Part shown: in pieces, positions 47,000 through 59,065 of the stretch | Position numbering within the stretch: position 1 is the first letter of the stretch | Layout: every line of letters starts with the position of its first letter | NCBI RefSeq assembly: GCF_037975245.1 | Contig: NC_092579.1 | Span: 1,369,501 to 1,433,500 of the forward strand | DNA from: Apostichopus japonicus | Lineage: Eukaryota; Echinodermata; Holothuroidea; Aspidochirotida; Stichopodidae | DNA: 64,000 bases | Direction: 5' to 3' | Position numbers and translations under genes: made by a program | The notes under the pieces: model-generated | Told to the model about the DNA's origin: nothing | The model's database searches: none | Seen by the model: the letters and a program-made list of their open reading frames with translations, nothing else

Positions 47000-48230
47000 C
47001 AATGTCCTTTATTTGTGAAGTTTGTTGTAGGGCTACCTGATGGTGAGACAGATTGGCGGGTGGGATAACACTAGTTCAAGAGGGAGGGGGCACGGCCCCA
47101 TAGCCCCAGCCTGGTTGCGGGACTGCTGGGGAGGGGTTAATGTTCAAATGGAGACGTATAACCACCTTAGACAAATGTTCAGTGAAGATAAAGACTGATC
47201 TACACTGCAAAATCATCTTGAGGTCAAACAGTTTCTTCAACCTTTTTATGTCAATTTAAGTGCAGCTAAGTGAAAAGAATTTCCAAAAAATGCTGAAATT
47301 GTTTTCATGTATAGTACCTTACAGTAATGGAACAACCAAAATGCAGTTAGTGCTGTGTATAAATTGGTGATGGAGGTGATAGGAAAATAGGTCAAGCCCC
47401 ACTCTTCTTCCATTTCTGCAGAACCAGTTTAGATTTATCTTCCCTAACTATATATAATATATATAATATTATATAATATATATATATATAATATTGCCTT
47501 TGTACTATGCGACTACTTTCAATGGACATATCAGATCGTCCCGAGTGGGTACAGGTATATACATGCTTGTAAAACAAAAGGCACGAACAACATGTGATTC
47601 ATTGTTAAACGAACCTTTTTTTTAGGTTTACCTGTAACAGTTTTAATTGGGGGGGGGGGGGGCGCTGGATTCTTTCAGGGATGTTTTCTTTCTTTATTCT
47701 TCCAAACCCCTCCCCCATAAAATTGCTTTCGATAAAACCCAAAAAAATTTCTCTTAACAATGAATCATATGCTGTTTCTCAGGTACTTACAATGTACACG
47801 CCTTTTATTGAAGAATATTCAAGTTAAGATGGATCAAGGCATCATTATAGATGATGGAAGCCTATTGCAGTAGTTTTCAGCAGTCTGCCACGCACGGTAT
47901 GTTGTTTCTTCTGTAATAGTTGCATTTAGTAAATGAATTTCCAGTTTGGAACTCAACGATGTATTCAGTGGTGCATGGTGACTCACATGTGCATACTTTA
48001 TGTTGTCATGAAACACAATTTATCACTTTATAACCCCCCAACAAAGGATGCAAACAATTGCAACAATCATTGAATCTTCATCGTCATTTTTTTCGCTTGG
48101 AATGTACAAAAAGGACTCCGTCGTGTTGCATCTTGAACTTCTTAATCAGCACAAACAGCAAGAATGTACTGTCATCACACTCCAAACAAGGTTTGTAATC
48201 ACTAATAATTAATTTGAACCTTACTATCCT
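47000..48230. other. No gene supported
   Basis: AT-rich, with a TA-rich tract at 47450-47490 and a G run at 47649-47662. Nothing coding is recognised. Confidence 0.5.
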
Positions 48231-48254
48231 ATCCTAGCTATCGGATATACACTA

Positions 48255-48540
48255 TAGGCCTAGCTACTATACTGTAGCTTCAATACTTATACAACTTTAT
48301 ACTTATATAAACTAGTTGTAACTAGGCGAGACAAGCCATGTGCTATCGTTCGTCTGTGTCACTGCTTGTGAAATACCAAAGGACAGATGCAGTTTAGCCT
48401 AAGTTAAGCTACTATTGTAGCGTCAATAATTACATAACTTTTTACTATATGCTACTAGTTTCAGCTAGGTGAGGCAAGCCATATGCTATCGCTCGTCTGC
48501 TGGTGAAATACTCAAGGACAGGCCCGGTTTAGCCTTAGTC
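48255..48540. repeat. Two-copy direct repeat of about 150 bp
   Basis: The block with AGCTACTATNNTGTAGC, TCAATAMTTATAYAACTTT, GAGRCAAGCCATRTGCTATC and TCGTCTG-TG-TGAAATAC-AAGGACAG occurs at about 48255-48405 and about 48409-48538. A degenerate tandem duplication. Confidence 0.85.
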
Positions 48541-48828
48541 TAACACTAATGGATGACAGTTCCGATACTTCCTATAACTTGTGTATTCGTTAGGGTTAGC
48601 GTTAAATATTTTAAAATTTTAAAATTTCTGACAGTTAGGCAAACTGGGCATTTCATTGGCCAACGTTAAGACTCTACGTAAACTAGCAGAGTAAGACGAC
48701 GCTTCCAGGTGCGTTGTTGATCTTCAAATTGTTGCAAGCGATAAGCCTGAAGTAGCTTCTATTTGATGTAGTTCTGTGCCTATAACTTGTTCACATTTCG
48801 CAATGCTAACAATATATTGCGTAGTGTT

Positions 48829-49281
48829 CAGTGGCGGCACCAGCCTCAGCAATCTGGGGGGGGGGGGACTATGGGGGGGGCAAATAGGGGGCAACTAGGG
48901 GGCAACTAGGGGCAACTAGAGGGAAACTAGGGGCAGCTAGGGGCAACTAGGGGGCAACTAGGGAGCAAGGAATATATTTTGGAGGGGAAAAATAAAACAC
49001 TGATATGGGGGAGGGTCTTAGGGGAGTGGTGACTCCTCCCCTTAGGGAATTGTTCTACCAGTAAAATGACTTAGATACAAGTGGTGCTATCAATTGACAT
49101 TATTGCACATTAAAGCATTGCATTGGAAGCTGTTTCTAATACAAACGATTAGCCTAGCACTGTATATTTTGGATAAGTACCGGTACCAGATCTGGTTGGG
49201 GCAAGTAAGGAGGGGGAGATCTGCGGGAGGGGCAAATCCCCCTAATGCACCCCCCCACCCACCTCGTAGCGCCACCAGCTG
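48829..49281. mobile_element. Possible hAT-like remnant
   Basis: Starts CAGTGGCGGCACCAG and ends GTAGCGCCACCAGCTG, loosely inverted. The 8 bases outside are GTAGTGTT and GTCATGTT (6 of 8 equal). Inside is a short minisatellite (48874-48966) of GGGGCAACTA units and a 3' part with CGGGAGGGGCAAATCCCCC. Boundaries are uncertain. Confidence 0.45.
48874..48966. repeat. 10-11-bp minisatellite GGGGCAACTA
   Basis: About eight units of GGGGCAACTAG with G-number variation. G-rich strand with quadruplex potential. Confidence 0.9.
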
Positions 49282-49289
49282 GTCATGTT

Positions 49290-51012
49290 AACAGCAAGCA
49301 TGTTATACTACCAATCTTCGTATACAACCTGACTTAATACACTCAAGCATATATGAAAGCCCTCCTTATAGATTGTTCAAGTAGATTCAGGCCACTGTGC
49401 ACCTTTTGCCATCGAGCTATTAGAATAGTTGTTTATATCTCCATGCAAACTGCTACTGTAGCTATGGGGTAAATCCTATAAGTAAGAAAAGACACATACA
49501 TTACACTATTAAGCACGTTCTGGAACCACGGAAATATTGTTCCCCTATAAGTGAAATATCCATATTCTAAATACTCCACCTTACCCCCTCGTCCCCATCT
49601 CGTTTACATCGGAGTCAAAATGTTCAAATAGAGTCACGTACATGCGTAAACTTGGACTATAAATGACACGCTAGACTATGTCATAAATCAAACTAGTGGA
49701 ACTGTCATTTAGCCGGCACTGCTTGCTATTAGAAGAAACCTTTTGGGAGTCCGGCAGTCAGTGAACCATCACATCTGAAACGAAAGTATATTCAGAGCAA
49801 CAATTTGGTATTACAGTTCTGCACGTAAGGAGTAAACATATATCAGAAGGCCAACAAATATTTACATCATATATATGCGTGTAGTCATTTGTCAGTTAAA
49901 GCTGGGAGTTGGTCAAATCCCTTGTTGGATTGATGTATACATATGTTTAAGTGCTTAAATTACATTCTTTACGAGAAGGTTGCGTGTCTTCGTTGTGTAA
50001 CCATATAAAAAAATGAGAGATGTATATATAGTAGGATAACTGAAATAGCATTGAAGGCCACGGTATGTTACAGGTTATAATGTGTTAGTGAATGTTTGTT
50101 AACAATGGATGGTTTTTATGTCACTGATAGGCCTATCAGAGCAACACGCATTTCATTGCGGCTTTCAAATGTATCACAGTATCTCGAAATGTCGTGAAAT
50201 CCCTGGCAAGTAGTGTGAATGGGTTTAAGAATGCTTTGGACTGTAAGCACTTTAAGCATTGTAATCGGGTCTGATTTTTTGTGTCTTCTGTTTTTTCTCT
50301 CCTATAGGGTCCTTGATGGGGACTTGAGTGTCCCTCCTGATCCGTTTTTTCTACTAAACTAAACTGAACTAAACTAAGCTATCCGCCCCGAATCCCCACA
50401 CAAAATTGATATACGATCGAGTGACGTCATCTTTTACTTCACAACTGATCCGAACATCGTACCAGCGTTGCGATTAAATAAGCGTTCACATATATTTTTG
50501 TCAATTTACAGGGAAAAATTTGCCCAAGAGAGAGCAAGCATATCATATGTGAATATTCATTTCGGGAATTACTTCCAAAGGTGAAAATATTGAGTTTCCT
50601 CCCTACTGCACCGCCTCAATGTTAACCTTTACTAAAATGACTAAAGGTAAAATACTGTGCTTAATATGTAATACTAGAACATAGGAACAGCAAGGCGTAG
50701 CAATCCACCTTTCTTAACTAGTTTCTGTTCTTCTGGCTTAACACTAGTCCGTAGAGAAATCAATTATAACTCCACCTTTGCCATCATCAAAGTTTGACCA
50801 TCTCAACTTAGAAATGAGCAAGTTGTTGTCCTGAGAGAGTTGTTGCATCGGTCAGTTGCGGATAATCAAAACAGACAATGACGACTTGGGGGCAAATTCA
50901 CTACCAGGAAAAACGAGATGAAAACAACTTTAAAGAGGTAGAAAACTGCCAAATAGCAGCTAAAACAAATGTTTCGATACTTTGTAAGTCATACGTTCTG
51001 TAAATAGGATTA
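49290..51012. other. No gene supported; possible retroposon 3' end
   Basis: Mostly unremarkable AT-rich sequence. At 50308-50380, GGTCCTTGATGGGGACTTGA and TGTCCCTCCTGATCC are followed by a short CTAAA/CTGAA simple repeat (50354-50378), a look seen at 3' ends of some LINEs and SINEs. Not assigned to a family. Confidence 0.4.
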
Positions 51013-51013
51013 C

Positions 51014-51425
<412 letters not shown>

Positions 51426-52120
51426 TATTATTAGTATTAGTATTATTTTTTGGAAGGGGAGGGGGAGGGGGTAGGGGGCCTTGAAATGATACAGGATAAG
51501 TAAGGATAATATCATATCCATGGAGCATGTATGGGGTTCCATATCAAGCGGGCGTAACTCTCAACAGACAAGACATTTTCCGAGTGGCTCTGTTCCATCT
51601 TCCTTCCCCGTATAGATAGCTTTTGTTGATCTTATCATTCAAGTAAGTTAATTTCTCAAAAGAAATGACGTAATTTTATTCATTTCAAGGTCTCTGAATT
51701 CTTGAGAGAGAATAATCCTCTTATTATAGTTAGTTTCTATAACATAATCCAATTTTATTTCGGTTTAACCTGTTTGTTTTTTCCTCTCTAGCTCTTGGCC
51801 TATCACTCCCACTGTGCGTTAATGCAATCTGAAAATGGATCGAAATTTGACAGTATCTCGACAAATTGAGAGATTGAAAGCCACTCAACAACGCTTCTGA
51901 ACTGTATTATTTTCTTGTTTGGTTTTGATATTACATTTTCTTTGCGGGGTTCCCCCTAACGTACAGTATAGAGGAATACCCAGAAGGAAACATCCACTGT
52001 CACAAAATGCCCCAAACATCGACATTTCTGTGGCAATTGAATGATTTGATTTTTCTGTCGACTCGGATTTTACTTGGCTTTTCTGTGATATCATACAAGT
52101 TGTTGACTGTCTCTATAAAA

Positions 52121-52436
52121 CATGTCTGAATATAAACTAAGTGATGTGTATCCATAACGCAACACATTCATGCTTGTATATATATATATATATATATACT
52201 AAGTGATGTGTATTCATAACGCAACACATTCTTGTCTGAATATAAAATAAATGATTTGTATCAATAAACGTAACACGTTCATGCCTGTAAATAAAATAAA
52301 TGATATATATCAATAACGTTACACATTCATGTCTGAATATAAATAAATGATTTGTATCAATAACGTAACACATTCATATATATATATATATATATATACT
52401 AACTGATCTGTATCAATAACGTAACACATTCATTTT
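52121..52436. repeat. About 60-bp satellite interrupted by a LINE
   Basis: Six degenerate units with AYTAARTGATNTGTAT, CATAACGYAACACATTCAT and GYCTGTATATA, two of them carrying TA expansions. The array resumes after the LINE at 53468 (ATTCATGCCTGTATATAAAC), so the LINE inserted into it. Confidence 0.88.
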
Positions 52437-52444
52437 TCAAATGG

Positions 52445-53467
52445 GGCGGCAACAATTCATACAGTTGATAAGGTTCGTAATTTTGGTATTATTTTGATAA
52501 AAATCTTTCACTTGACTTACATGTTGCAAATGTGTGTAGAAAAGCAAATTTGAGTATTCATAAGCTTTGGCACATTCGTAGTTACTTGGATGATACCTCA
52601 TGTAAATCACTTGTTCATGCATTTGTTACGTCACACATAGACTACTACAATTCATTATGTTGTAACTTACCATCACATCTCATAGATAAACTTCAGAAAA
52701 TCCAAAATGCTGCTGCCAGACTTGTAACGGGTACTTCCAAATATGATCATATAAAACCCGTCCTACATAACTTGCATTGGCTTCTAGTTAGAGAAAGAAT
52801 ATCTTATAAGATTTTATGACTCACTTTTATATGCATTTACAATATTGCACCGCAGTACCTTTGTGATTTAATTTCTCTTTGCACTCTGTCTAGACCGTTG
52901 CGTTCCTCGTCCCGTCTGCTTTTAACTGTCCCTAACATAAGAACTTCAAAATTTGGACCGAGATCTTTTAGCTATGCTTCGCCAGTTTTATGGAATTCAC
53001 TCCCTGAGGTTTTAAGAAATATTGAAAGTTTTACCCTTTTTAAACCCAAACTTAAGACTCATATATACTGAAAAGCTTATAATATCTGAATTCTTTTTAT
53101 GTATTTTTATTTCTGTGGTTTGTCCATGGTTTTATATATTTTCCCGGCTCTTGCTTATTTGCTATATTTTATATTCACTTGATTTCTGATTCGTAATTTG
53201 TTTTCTTGCTATATTTTTGTTTTACTGTTTATCATGTAATTATTATATTCTTTTATCCACTATTTTTATTAACTTAACTTAATTTAACTTGATTTTTTTT
53301 TTTTTTTTTAATATTATTATTATTATTTATTATTTTATTTTTGTTGTTGTTTTTGTTGTTTTAATTCTTTCTTATTATTGTTTTATTCTTCATCATGTAA
53401 AGAGCATATAAATATATATATTTTATAGTATTTGCGCTATATAAGGAACCATGATAATAATAAAATA
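52445..53467 (+). pseudogene. LINE (CR1/L2-like) 3' fragment with C-terminal reverse transcriptase
   Basis: Plus strand: RNFG (then a frameshift) DKNLSLDLHVANVCRKANLS, IHKLWHIRSYLDDTSCKSLV, HAFVTSHIDYYNSLCCNLPS, KLQKIQNAAARLVTGTSKYD, HIKPVLHNLHWLLVRERISY, KIL then a stop, after which LTFICIYNIAPQYLCDLI and GPRSFSYASPVLWNSLPEVL with FKPKLKTHIY continue. These are the post-catalytic landmarks of CR1/L2/Rex1-like LINEs (LV-AFV-S-IDY-NSL, L-K-Q-IQNAAAR, F----P-LWN-LP--L-----F---LK). The 3' UTR ends in GCGCTATATAAGGAACC and an ATAATAATAAAA tail, typical of that group. 5'-truncated, with a stop and a frameshift. Confidence 0.88.
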
Positions 53468-54300
53468 ATAATTCATGCCTGTATATAAACAAGTATATGT
53501 AGCAAAGTACTTAGCATATACGTAAATGACGCAGGATTTGGTATCTATATCTTCATAGCTCGATAAATCGTTGCCGTTAGCAGGTTCAACTAGCTCGAGT
53601 TCACCATTGTAGGCCTACACACAGTATGTTTCGTTATTATCCTCTTCCATGAATTGTTGTAACCCGATCCTATAAATCTCACCAACAATATACAATTTAG
53701 TTTGGGAATTAAGTGAGTGGATAGGCTCGAGTTGGTGCTCTCAACAGACCGCTAGAAGTAAATATCAAATGTCAGATGTTAAGATATCTACATTTATTTG
53801 ACCACAAACCATGCAACTTAAACTGACGTCCAAACCACCAAGCAATTCACCAACATTAACCAACATGTCAAAAGGAAACATGGTAAACTGAGGTAGGCTT
53901 TGTGCATATGATAAGAACGCTATTATACAAAAAATAATTGTTAAGAAATTTAGATAAAAACTGTGGCAGTCTCAGACACCTGTTGCTTTCGGAGAACAAT
54001 CGATCGAAGAAAATATCGTCTTATACTAAGGTGAATGAAGTGGTACAAGGACTTCGACTTCCGTAGGATAGTTCAGATCAGAGCAGAATCCCTCCACCCC
54101 ACCCCACCCCCATCCCCCATCCCCACCCCACCCCCCCCCCCCCCCCCCAAAATTGTGTAGACGTCAAAATTGCTACAAAGTTTCAAAAAACTATCTTAGT
54201 GATAAATCTGCTCTGTAGATTACGCTCACCTCTAGTCGGAAATGCGATCTTTGACTTACATGATTTACCAGTCGTCGATCGGTTAAAGCAACCTACCCCG
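53468..54300. other. No gene supported
   Basis: A C-rich tract (54090-54149) is the only low-complexity feature. Confidence 0.5.
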
Positions 54301-54304
54301 CTGG

Positions 54305-54625
54305 TATGGCAAACCGTTTAACATTAACCTCCAAATTTTACTTAAGTAGAATTCAATATCACCTAAGTGAATTGGACAATATTGCCCTCTATTTAAATTA
54401 AGTTGGATTCCATTTCACTTAAGTAGAATTCCATTTTACTAAAGTATAATGGCAAAATACTTAAGTAGAATTCATTTTCACTTAAATAAAAGGCTATATA
54501 ATTTACTTAAGTAAAATACCATTTCACTCAAGTAGAATTCATATTAAGTTTAAGTGACATTATGATCTACTTTAGTGGAATACAATTCTACTTAAGTGAT
54601 ATTGCATTCCACCTTGTGGAAATTG
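54305..54625. mobile_element. Decayed copy of the palindrome-array element
   Basis: Begins TATGGCAAACCGTTTAACAT then TAACCTCCAAATTTTACTTA, the diverged left end of the element at 45424, followed by CTTAAGTAGAATTC-type units, many no longer perfect palindromes. No right terminus is seen, so it is 3'-truncated. Confidence 0.8.
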
Positions 54626-55074
54626 ATCTTGAGTTGGTGGTACACTATTACCAAATTGAAGCAATCCGATCTTTAATATGCTGCTTACTGATATAGCAAT
54701 CAGCGCCTATAAGCAATTAAGCAATCCATGTTTGATTATCTCGGCAATGCTAATTATAGAAACAGAGCATATACATTTTTTTCAAAGCATTTTCATAATT
54801 CATTTCCTTCGACATGAATTTAATTTCGTTCATTTTGATTCGGTATATGTTCTCTTTTCCTTGTACAAATAAACATTGTCGTCCTTCACGAACAAATTCA
54901 TGTTCAGTTTAGATCACGAAAATATTTTGCAACTGTGAATTTTGATTAAGAAAAAGCAACCTCACGAAGTTTATGGTACAGGCAAAAACAGTTTCAAGTG
55001 TAATGTTAATGTTTTTGTTTTGTCATATAGGATCTAATTTATTCTTTGATAAAAATCATAAACGTTCAGAGGGT

Positions 55075-55530
55075 GAGGATCATTGTCGTCGTTCTGAGTA
55101 TGGGAGAAAGGGGGGCAGGGCTGCCCTCTGAGGGTGGGGATACGGTCGTCGTTCTCAGGGTGGGGATAGAGTCGTCGTTCTGAGGGTGGGGTATGATCGT
55201 CGCCCTTAGGATGGGGATATGGTCGTCATTCTGAGGGTGGGTATTGGTCGTCGACCTGAGGGTTGGGATATGGTCGTTGTTTTGAGGGTGGGGATAGGGC
55301 CGTCGTTCTGAGGCTGGGGTGGGGTCGTCGTTCCGAGGGTGGGATATGGTCGTAGTTCTAAGGGTGAGGGAAGGGTCGTCGTTTAGAGCCTGGGGATAGG
55401 GTCGTCGTTCTGAGGGTGGGGATAGGGTCGTCGTTCTGAGGGTGGGGATATGGTCGTCGTTCTGAGGGTGGGGATAGGGTCGTTTTCTAAGGGTGGGGAT
55501 AGGGTCGTCTTCTGAGGGTGGGGGTAAGGT
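55075..55530. repeat. About 25-bp minisatellite GGGTGGGGATAGGGTCGTCG
   Basis: About 17 units of GAGGGTGGGGATAGGGTCGT plus CGTTCT. The G-rich strand has runs able to form quadruplexes. On the minus strand the repeat is open over 178 codons (55066-55602, TLRTTT/PSERRPYPHP-type repeats); the openness follows from the repeat and shared unit length. Confidence 0.93.
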
Positions 55531-55949
55531 ACTTTCTGAGACTGATCGTTGGAAAGGAACCTCATCGGATATGTTGCTTGTTAAATTCTTGCTTACGGTC
55601 ACAGTTTGCTATATAAGTAAGCATTTACAAATTATGATAATTCTGTAATTGTCAGATGTGCTTGTGTAGTCGTATCTGAGTTGAATACCATACACATTTG
55701 GATATTCTTGAATGTTCGGAGTCAAATTTGGCTACGTAAGTATTATGTATAATGATGATTTATTTATTCCAGCAAAAATATAAAAATAATAAACTAAAAG
55801 ATTATATACAAAATGTTAGTTAATACAAATAAATGAAATATCATTTCATAGTAGTTTTTCGATTGAATGAAACCAGCAGCTCTATAAGAAAAAGGAATTC
55901 CTAAACAACTGTATTCTGTATTTTGTCAAAATATTAGGATTTCTCAGCT

Positions 55950-56890
55950 TTCTGTTTGGACTCCTTAGGGAGGTATGCAAGAGGTGATTCTGATCGTCAT
56001 AAATGTTTGGTGGCCATTCTTATAAACTCAGCTCCAGAAGAGACATTCACGGTTTCCTTCATACAGTATTTTGGTAATCTAAATGAAGAATCTTTGACGT
56101 GTACTTTAAAAACTTTACAATTCTATCCTTATATTTTTGCAATTAAAAATGATACCAGACTGGCACTGCATAAATTGAGATGCCAGAAAATGAGAGGTTG
56201 AAAACATTTTCCTCTTTATTTGAAATATGAGACAATATAATATACGTTGCTCATAACATTTGATATGTGAGGAACATGTCAGGCTGCCATTCATACAATA
56301 ACCCTAAATAGTTGGTTTTTGCAGTGCATTCAACATCGGACCACTGTACAGTCACACTCTGTAATTTTGACGATAACAGGCTTTCGTGTTTGATATATAT
56401 GTTTGCAAAACACAATTCCTTTGATTATTGGGGATTGAGTAATAAATTCCTCTCATGGCTCGTAGAAACTATATCACAATATCACTACATATACGGCCTG
56501 TTGAAAATTTAGTTGATCCCTGGTAAAGGTTTTTTTTTTAATTTTGCATGACAATGCAGTGTCATCAGCATATTTTATGACCGAAATAAATCAATTTAAT
56601 TTGTTTTCGTCTATGTATATAGTAAAGAGTGTAGCATATATAGCGGACCTCCCTGTGACACAGCAATTTTTATTTTTGAAATTTCTGAAAATGCTTTATC
56701 CCGGCATTACCTGCCTTGTCCATCCATGTCGACATTTCTGAAGCCAGTGCATGAGGCTCGTTAATAAATTTCAATAGATCTGTTAATATTTGATCTGGCA
56801 ATGCTGTTTTGAAAGCACGAGAAAAATCAAGAAAAAAGACTTTTGATATGTTTGTTTCCTTACTAATCAAATATAAAACAATGCCGTGGA
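55950..56890 (-). pseudogene. Frameshifted LINE reverse transcriptase
   Basis: On the minus strand, in the expected order: motif A VFFLDFSRAF (about 56811-56841), motif B VSQGGPLY (about 56638-56661) and motif C YADDTAL (YADD at 56561-56572), followed by a region with LLLNP and SKELCF (about 56400-56440) and by YAVPVW (about 56160). The three catalytic motifs lie in three different reading frames, so small indels have destroyed the gene. Spacing between A and C (about 86 codons) is normal. It belongs to the jockey/CR1-like non-LTR group by motif style; finer placement needs a search. Confidence 0.82.
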
Positions 56891-56899
56891 TTGGTGTAC

Positions 56900-57460
56900 A
56901 AGCACAGCATCAATACAGGATATTCCTTTAATCCTATAAGAAAATTTGCAATTTTATCTCCATGTTATTTGATCCCTATAAATTCAAGAACTGTTAAACG
57001 CTGTACTGGCTAGATCAATAAGTTTGACATCGTTCACACACTTAGGACATCTTTACCTCCGGGACCGGTGATATTAACGGAGCAGTTTGCCATAAACGAG
57101 GTATTTTTACTTCTTAAAATACTTTCTTGATAAATTACTTCCTAACAAATTTGACAATTATGCCCATAAAAGTCATACACCCTTTGGACACACTTCCTTG
57201 TTGAAATAGTTAGGTTTCGTATACTACGACGAAATTCAAGGTTCCTACTAAACTTACAACAAAAGAAGCAAACCTTGCTTCATGGTGTAGAGGACACGTT
57301 TTGTTCGGGGCTATCAACAAGTTAAATCAGTGTAACAAAATACTCTACGGCAAGGTGGAAATTTTTCTAATCCTTTTAACGATAACGGCATCTAATGGAA
57401 TGAAACCTATTAGCGAGCCTTGTAGTTTCCCGCAATATAAGAGCAACTATTCGTTTATGG
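56900..57460. other. No gene supported
   Basis: May hold upstream parts of the minus-strand reverse transcriptase too decayed to read. Nothing else is seen. Confidence 0.4.
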
Positions 57461-57463
57461 TTT

Positions 57464-58391
57464 GCCCTGTGGGACGAATATAATATACATACGCGTATTA
57501 ACTCTTTGAATCCTGAATTTTACATGGGTGTTGAGCCCAATTCAGTCATGAGTCTTTATTTGATCTTCTCCTTGTGTAGTGTTATTTATATTTTGCACAG
57601 ATATTGATTTGATTGAACAAAGTTTACTGACGTGTATCAATCAGTATTGCCAATATGTCAGTCCATCAAAACATTGTGTGATTTAAGTAACCATGGTAAC
57701 AGGGCCGATACTGCCTTTAATCTTACCTTTTTTAAATAAAATGTAAATATTTTGTGTCTGTAAGTCTGCATATTTTATTGAATAAAGGTTTTTGTTTTGT
57801 TTATAAAGTGAAGATATTGCGGAAATCATATTAACGTTAGTATTATTATTAGTATTACCATACACTGTGTGTATAGGCCTACCGACATACGAATCATCAC
57901 TAAAGTCGTCTTCATGCAAATTCGCTTTCAAAATCACTAGAATTGCTTCAATCAGCGTTCAGGTCTTCATCCTCATTGTGAAGTAGCAGCTTCAGAGTTA
58001 CGTCAGCGGATATTATTTTGGATGTCATTTTTTGCGATTTTCTGTGCAAAATTCGGTCAAAAACTTCACTCAATGAATGTAAACATATAGAACTTACTGA
58101 CTTTGATTAGATTTCATTCGATTTAATACGCGTATATACTCGAATTAATATATTTTTATATTCCTGCGTGGTTGGCTGATTTAATACGTGTATATATTCG
58201 AGTTACTACTCGTATATAATCGAATTAATATATGTATATATTCCTGCTAATGTGATTGGCTGATTTAATATGTGTATATATTCGAATTAATACGCGAATA
58301 AATTCAAATTAATACGTGCGTTATACCCGAATTAATACTAATATATATTCTAATTAATACGTGTGTATAATATGGTATTTGTCCCACCGGG
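57464..58391. mobile_element. DNA element with CCCTGTGGGACGAATA ends
   Basis: The left end CCCTGTGGGACGAATATAAT, then ATACATACGCGTATTAA, is the inverted counterpart of the right end ATTAATACGTGTGTATAATA then TGGTATTTGTCCCACCGGG. The right third (58115-58380) is a series of about 65-bp units rich in self-complementary words (ATTCGAATTAAT, TAATACGCGTATA). No clear target duplication and no transposase. Confidence 0.6.
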
Positions 58392-58669
58392 CCTATACAA
58401 TATCCATTGGGAGGAAATTCTTTTCTACCATTTTAACATTTCTCGGCAATTTGCTTTAGGGTATGATCTTGTGATAAACTTGAAGTGCATATGGTGTGCA
58501 TAAGTCGGTTAAAAGTGCAATTCTTCGCACGTTTTCAAAGTCAAATCCCCAAAGTACAAAATATGAACAACAAACTTGAACGAGAACGCAGCCATGATCT
58601 TACATGAGAGGGTCCACTGTGTCAAAGCATGATGGTCTACTTAATTAAATTTATAGCAATCGCCTGAGC

Positions 58670-59065
58670 TTCCAAACACGATAACTCAAAAAGTACATCT
58701 TATTTGAAGTTCTTACCTGGAAATTGGTTGAGGTCAAAGGTCATATGAAGTCAACAGAATTCAAAGTCTGAAAAACTTATACGATAAGGAACTTCACTTG
58801 CGGTTTGTATAGCCTTTTTGACGAGTACAGGAACCAATCGAATTGGTGGAGAGGAAAGGTCGTTAAAGATGAACAAATATCAAAATGTTAAAACATTTTT
58901 AACAGTCACAGTTTGTAAAAGTTTGTTTGCATTTCATAATAGTATTGGTATGTTAAGCCACATTGTGGGTAAAAGAACTGTTGAAAGTGGTAACTGAGGT
59001 CAACATAGGTCAAAACCGGAAAACTTTGTCAACACTATAACTGCACTTACCAACCTTGGATGAAC
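58670..59065 (+). repeat. Degenerate DR1-bearing repeat
   Basis: AACACGATAACTCAAAAAGT, then ACATCTT, GAGGTCAAAGGTCATATGAA and GTCAACAGAATTCAAAGTCT recur here and match the repeat at 20.2-20.6 kb. The perfect AGGTCAAAGGTCA is at 58731-58743. Another decayed piece lies at 60425-60520. Confidence 0.75.

Noticed and set aside
55956-56201. Plus-strand 81-codon frame
   Set aside because: Lies opposite the decayed minus-strand LINE; no motif of its own.
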